From an uncultured Lachnospiraceae bacterium (GTDB taxonomy: Bacteria > Bacillota > Clostridia > Lachnospirales > Lachnospiraceae), in the NCBI GenBank assembly GCA_910586315.1, contig CAJUIP010000074.1, positions 1 through 8,896 of the forward strand: DNA of 8,896 bases. The letters are read 5' to 3'. This document shows positions 6,745 through 8,896 of the stretch, piece after piece. The number at the start of each line of letters is the position of its first letter. The stretch's first letter is position 1. The notes beneath the pieces were generated by a model. The model was not told where the DNA came from, did not search any database, and saw only the letters and a program-made list of their open reading frames with translations. Made by a program: the position numbers and the translations under genes.

Positions 6745-7782
6745 TTATTGTTCGTATGGTCTGCAGAAGGGAAATGAAATAAACTTCATCCTGCCGTCCT
6801 CCACAAATTTTTTGCGCGACGGGTTTCCCTCCGCCCTGAAGACTTTTTTGTTTTTGATATCGTAAATGACCGACCATACGGTATCCGCTCCTTTGCTCCT
6901 TTCGTATTGACACATAAAGCCATGCTTTCCTGATAAGATATCCATTGTCAATTCAGCAGAAAATTGATTTTTATTATTCCTCAGCGCATTACAGGCCGTC
7001 GAGTACCTTTCCTCCGAACGCCAGTTATCTATGGCATGGTTATTGTATTCCGTCATCTTTTGATAGGTAAAACCGTTTGTGGCTACCACAAAACCGTTAT
7101 CCTCTGTTGGCTCTATCACTTCAACATGATTGCAATTACATTCCATAACAGCAAAATTCCCAACGCTGTCCATGACGGTCAACGTCTGCTGTGATGCAAT
7201 CGGTATCCTGTGCAGGCTTTCCACCACTTCATCTGTCGTTTTACACTTTTCCAGCAAATAGCGCACCAACAGACCAGAGTTAAATCCCGCTTTTATCATT
7301 TTGGGGTAGATAAAGGTAAGGCCAACGGCTAAACCATATTCATTTATCCCATCTTCCATTTCTATAAACGCAGTGGTATTTCCGTTAAAACCGTATACTC
7401 CGTCTAATTTATACAGACAATTCATGTACAGTTTTTCCAGCGCAACAAGGAAATCACTGTTCCTGCCAAAGATAAGATGGTCCTTATCTTTAAATGCAAA
7501 ACAGGTACAATGATTATTAAATTCGAAGCAATACATGCTCAACAGGAAAGTATAAAAATCTTCATACCTGCCTTTTTGCCCGTCCGCCAATCCTCTGATT
7601 TCATCCAATACTTCGGGATAGTATCTTTCATAGACAGGCAGACATTCCCTGGCAAAGTTCTTTCGTTCCTCCGTTATCTGAAACGTTGGTGCCTGATTTA
7701 TATGTCTCCCGTTTTTATACAACAGGTTTCCCCAGTTATAACCTGTCTCATAATGGCTTTTTCTAAATCTTCCATGATACAT
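6745..7782 (-). CDS. C45-family autoproteolytic acyltransferase/hydrolase (AAT family)
   Basis: The 345-residue protein fits the acyl-CoA:6-aminopenicillanate acyltransferase-like (peptidase C45) family within the Ntn-hydrolase fold. These enzymes cut themselves before a cysteine that becomes the N-terminal nucleophile, then hydrolyse or transfer acyl groups on amides. The likely nucleophile is Cys92 in NNHCTCFAF, followed by GRNSDF (Arg107, Asn108, Asp110), NEYGLAVGL (about 147-155) and ATNGF (Asn236). The N-terminal segment has the usual EIRGLADG. There is no signal peptide, so it probably acts in the cytoplasm. The residue before the cysteine is His, where the fungal enzyme has Gly. The ATG at 7782 has GGGAGGA about 9 bases upstream. 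It stands alone, with its own promoter at 7949-7977 and about 530 bases of non-coding DNA after it. The true substrate in gut bacteria is not predictable; penicillin acylation should not be assumed. Confidence 0.87.
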   Translation of the reverse strand: MYHGRFRKSHYETGYNWGNLLYKNGRHINQAPTFQITEERKNFARECLPVYERYYPEVLDEIRGLADGQKGRYEDFYTFLLSMYCFEFNNHCTCFAFKDKDHLIFGRNSDFLVALEKLYMNCLYKLDGVYGFNGNTTAFIEMEDGINEYGLAVGLTFIYPKMIKAGFNSGLLVRYLLEKCKTTDEVVESLHRIPIASQQTLTVMDSVGNFAVMECNCNHVEVIEPTEDNGFVVATNGFTYQKMTEYNNHAIDNWRSEERYSTACNALRNNKNQFSAELTMDILSGKHGFMCQYERSKGADTVWSVIYDIKNKKVFRAEGNPSRKKFVEDGRMKFISFPFCRPYEQ

Positions 7783-7811
7783 TTTCTTTGTTCCTCCCGT
7801 TGTTTTCTTCT

Positions 7812-7916
7812 ACCTGAATCCGTGAAGTCTGTTTGCAGGGTTAAACCGGAAAAATGATATTTACGCAAAGTGAATTCACAGGTATTTATAGGTGCTTAAA
7901 CTTCACGGATTCAGGT
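7812..7916. repeat. 105-bp element with 17-bp perfect inverted ends in the C45 leader
   Basis: ACCTGAATCCGTGAAGT (7812-7828) is the exact reverse complement of 7900-7916; 71 bases lie between them. The same triplet TCT flanks both ends (7809-7811 and 7917-7919), which would fit a 3-bp target duplication. The inside encodes nothing but has a 10-bp palindrome GTGAATTCAC (7870-7879). It may be a small non-autonomous transposable element (MITE). Alternatives are an invertible segment or simply a long RNA hairpin in the leader of the C45 gene, closing about 12 bases before its ribosome site. No transposase or recombinase is in the window. Confidence 0.7.
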
Positions 7917-7925
7917 TCTATTTTT

Positions 7926-7941
7926 GAGCAGGCGCCCGCTC
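7926..7941. repeat. GC-rich near-palindrome at the predicted C45 transcript start
   Basis: GAGCAGGCGCCCGCTC is self-complementary at 14 of 16 positions and stands out in very AT-rich surroundings. It lies just downstream of the predicted C45 start point (about 7942), so it could be an operator or a 5'-end RNA stem. It has no T-run placed to make it a terminator on either strand. Confidence 0.4.
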
Positions 7942-7948
7942 TGATTCA

Positions 7949-7977
7949 ATGCTAGCAGAATAAAAAATTTAAGTCAA
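7949..7977 (-). promoter_or_regulatory. Promoter of the C45 acyltransferase gene
   Basis: On the minus strand TTGACT (7972-7977) and TAGCAT (7949-7954) are exactly 17 bases apart, with an AT-rich spacer. Transcription would start near 7942, leaving a leader of about 160 bases that includes the GC-rich near-palindrome and the whole 105-bp inverted-repeat element. No better promoter lies closer to the gene. Confidence 0.5.
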
Positions 7978-8153
7978 TGAAATAAAATGGGACGGATAAA
8001 TGATTTTCTTTCATTTATTTTTCGTTTATTTCAGGAGTCTGAATTTAATCTGTAACGAATTCAAGTTAGGTATGTCATAAATTGTGGAATGCCTTAGTTT
8101 TACGGTGATAAGGAAGTATTTACAACAACTTATCATTAACGCTGACAAACAGG

Positions 8154-8348
8154 GTGCAAGCAAGATATGAGATTGTAGATACTCAAAACAGTATCACCAA
8201 ACAAACTGATACTATAGTAATTCCCTTGTGGGTTGAGAAGCAAAATGGGTATATTGCTAATAATGAAATACCCATTTTGCTTATTTTAATGATTTTAATG
8301 ATTAGTATTCTGATATATAGAAAAATGCAAATTACTATGCTAAAATAA
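8154..8348 (+). CDS. Doubtful 64-codon ORF ending in a membrane-like segment
   Basis: The frame opens with GTG at 8154 (open back to a stop near 8115) and ends at 8348, 49 bp before the caspase-like gene. Its C-terminus (IPILLILMILMISILIYRK) would be a good membrane helix with a basic cytoplasmic end. Against it: there is no ribosome site before the GTG, it resembles no family I know, and the 15-bp perfect inverted repeat at 8238-8282 lies inside it, which is unusual for coding DNA. It could be the tail of a decayed surface protein, but chance in T-rich DNA is more likely. Confidence 0.18.
   Translation: MQARYEIVDTQNSITKQTDTIVIPLWVEKQNGYIANNEIPILLILMILMISILIYRKMQITMLK
8178..8213 (+). promoter_or_regulatory. 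Competing small hairpins upstream of the caspase-like gene
   Basis: GATACT (8178-8183), AGTATC (8190-8195) and GATACT (8208-8213) are arranged so that the middle copy can pair with either neighbour, with a loop of 6 or 12 bases. Mutually exclusive stems ahead of a terminator-like hairpin are the layout of an attenuator or switch. The arms are only 6 bp and AT-rich, so chance is quite possible. Confidence 0.25.
8238..8282 (+). terminator. 15-bp perfect hairpin followed by T-rich sequence
   Basis: AAGCAAAATGGGTAT (8238-8252) pairs perfectly with 8268-8282 around a 15-base loop, and the plus strand continues TTATTTTAATGATTTT. This fits a plus-strand intrinsic terminator or attenuator, although the T-run is interrupted. 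It lies 115 bp before the caspase-like gene. On the minus strand no T-run follows the stem. Confidence 0.55.
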
Positions 8349-8397
8349 CAAGCAGAAATCTGTAAAGCAATATTGACTAAAAGGTAGGTAGTAAAAT

Positions 8398-8896
8398 ATG
8401 GGAACGACAAAAGTATTATTAGTAGGAGTATGTGAATATTTAACCTTTAAATGTCCGTCTTTACCTATGTGCAGAAATGATTTATTTGCAATGAGAAAGG
8501 CTCTTGTCAAAGGATTAAATATAAACCCAAGCAATATACATTTGTCTGGCGAAACCGGCATTGTAACAAAGAATGATTTTATTACATCAATATACACTGT
8601 ACTTAAAGATATATCGGAAAATGATACATTTATTTTCTACTTCTCTGGTCACGGTGGAAAAAATTGCTTAGTATTGAGTGATGGTTTGATTGAGTTACAA
8701 GATCTGCTTAATACGATAGAGCAAATACAAACCAAAAATAAGATTGCCATTATAGATAGTTGTCATTCGGGTGATTTTTCACTTGAAAACATTCCAACGA
8801 TAGACATTGATGAAACGGTTGAACATTTTGCCGGACGCGGTTTTGCGGTTTTGGCTTCTTGTGGTGCCAATCAATCTTCTGGCTTTGATGAAGCTA
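8398..8896 (+). CDS. Caspase-like (peptidase C14 / metacaspase-type) protein, N-terminal part, cut by the window edge
   Basis: The open frame from ATG 8398 runs off the window after 166 residues. The catalytic dyad of the caspase fold is clear: His85 in IFYFSGHGG and Cys122 in IAIIDSCHSGDF, each at the end of a hydrophobic strand as the fold requires. The N-terminal strand KVLLVGVCEYL and the LPMCRNDLFAMRKAL helix are also typical, as is AVLASCGANQ after the cysteine. An in-frame stop lies directly before the ATG, so no longer N-terminus is possible; the ribosome site is weak (AGG, 9 bases away). Bacterial proteins of this type are cysteine proteases, often joined to effector or sensor domains, and some act in antiphage or cell-suicide systems. 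Which type this is depends on the C-terminus and following genes, which are not visible. Codons are far more AT-rich than in genes to the left, which suggests transfer. Confidence 0.9.
   Translation, partial: MGTTKVLLVGVCEYLTFKCPSLPMCRNDLFAMRKALVKGLNINPSNIHLSGETGIVTKNDFITSIYTVLKDISENDTFIFYFSGHGGKNCLVLSDGLIELQDLLNTIEQIQTKNKIAIIDSCHSGDFSLENIPTIDIDETVEHFAGRGFAVLASCGANQSSGFDEA

Larger units (their letters stand above)
7978..8397. other. AT-rich non-coding stretch before the caspase-like gene
   Basis: I see no convincing gene in these 420 bases. They hold an AT-rich 8-bp hairpin (ATAAATGA 7996-8003 with 8011-8018, then TTTTCG), which could be a weak plus-strand terminator. Small competing hairpins lie at 8178-8213 and a 15-bp perfect hairpin at 8238-8282. 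Two open frames of 64-75 codons cross the region on opposite strands and probably arise by chance. No strong promoter for the gene at 8398 can be pointed to. Confidence 0.5.

Noticed and set aside
8183..8597. Minus-strand open frames crossing the caspase-like gene start
   Set aside because: They are antisense to the caspase-like coding sequence, lack ribosome sites and match nothing; their hydrophobic content follows from AT-rich DNA.
1..8896. CRISPR array, tRNA, rRNA or complete insertion sequence
   Set aside because: No regularly spaced repeats, no tRNA-like cloverleaf and no transposase frame were seen on either strand.

Overview
The window looks like a chromosomal accessory region of a gut-type Clostridia, most likely Lachnospiraceae. 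This rests on the gene families present (a LytTR/GHKL two-component pair, a GH2 gene with a GPH symporter, an Xre-HsdM-YhcG-HsdR locus) and on strong GGAGG-type ribosome sites. It is an inference, as no rRNA or marker gene is present. Nearly everything from the left edge to about 7.98 kb is read on the minus strand. The far right is much more AT-rich and holds one plus-strand gene that runs off the edge.

Layout from the left. (1) 1-71: start of an unidentified minus-strand gene. (2) 255-1601: a LytTR response regulator overlapping a GHKL histidine kinase by 4 bp. The kinase has lost about 25 codons between its H-box and N-box, with a frameshift. (3) 1776-3459: the skeleton of a type I restriction-modification operon. 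Its promoter and several starts with ribosome sites survive, but every gene has lost interior sequence: a truncated Xre regulator, a 39-codon HsdM stub, no HsdS, a YhcG/DUF1016 nuclease missing its catalytic core, and a 127-codon HsdR made mostly of the C-terminus. (4) 3516-6213: a GPH-family sugar symporter followed 10 bp later by a shortened GH2-like protein with no catalytic glutamates and four 33-bp tandem repeats. (5) 6745-7782: an intact C45-family autoproteolytic acyltransferase/hydrolase (AAT family) with a convincing promoter and a leader containing a 105-bp element with 17-bp perfect inverted ends. (6) 7980-8397: an AT-rich non-coding stretch with a 15-bp perfect hairpin and smaller competing hairpins. 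(7) 8398 to the edge: the N-terminal 166 residues of a caspase-like (peptidase C14) protein with an intact His/Cys dyad.

The most interesting points are the caspase-like gene behind a structured leader at the right edge, the repeated pattern of genes with both ends kept and the middle lost, the degenerate GH2 with an expanding 11-residue repeat, and the 105-bp inverted-repeat element in the acyltransferase leader. I see no rRNA, tRNA, CRISPR array or complete insertion sequence.
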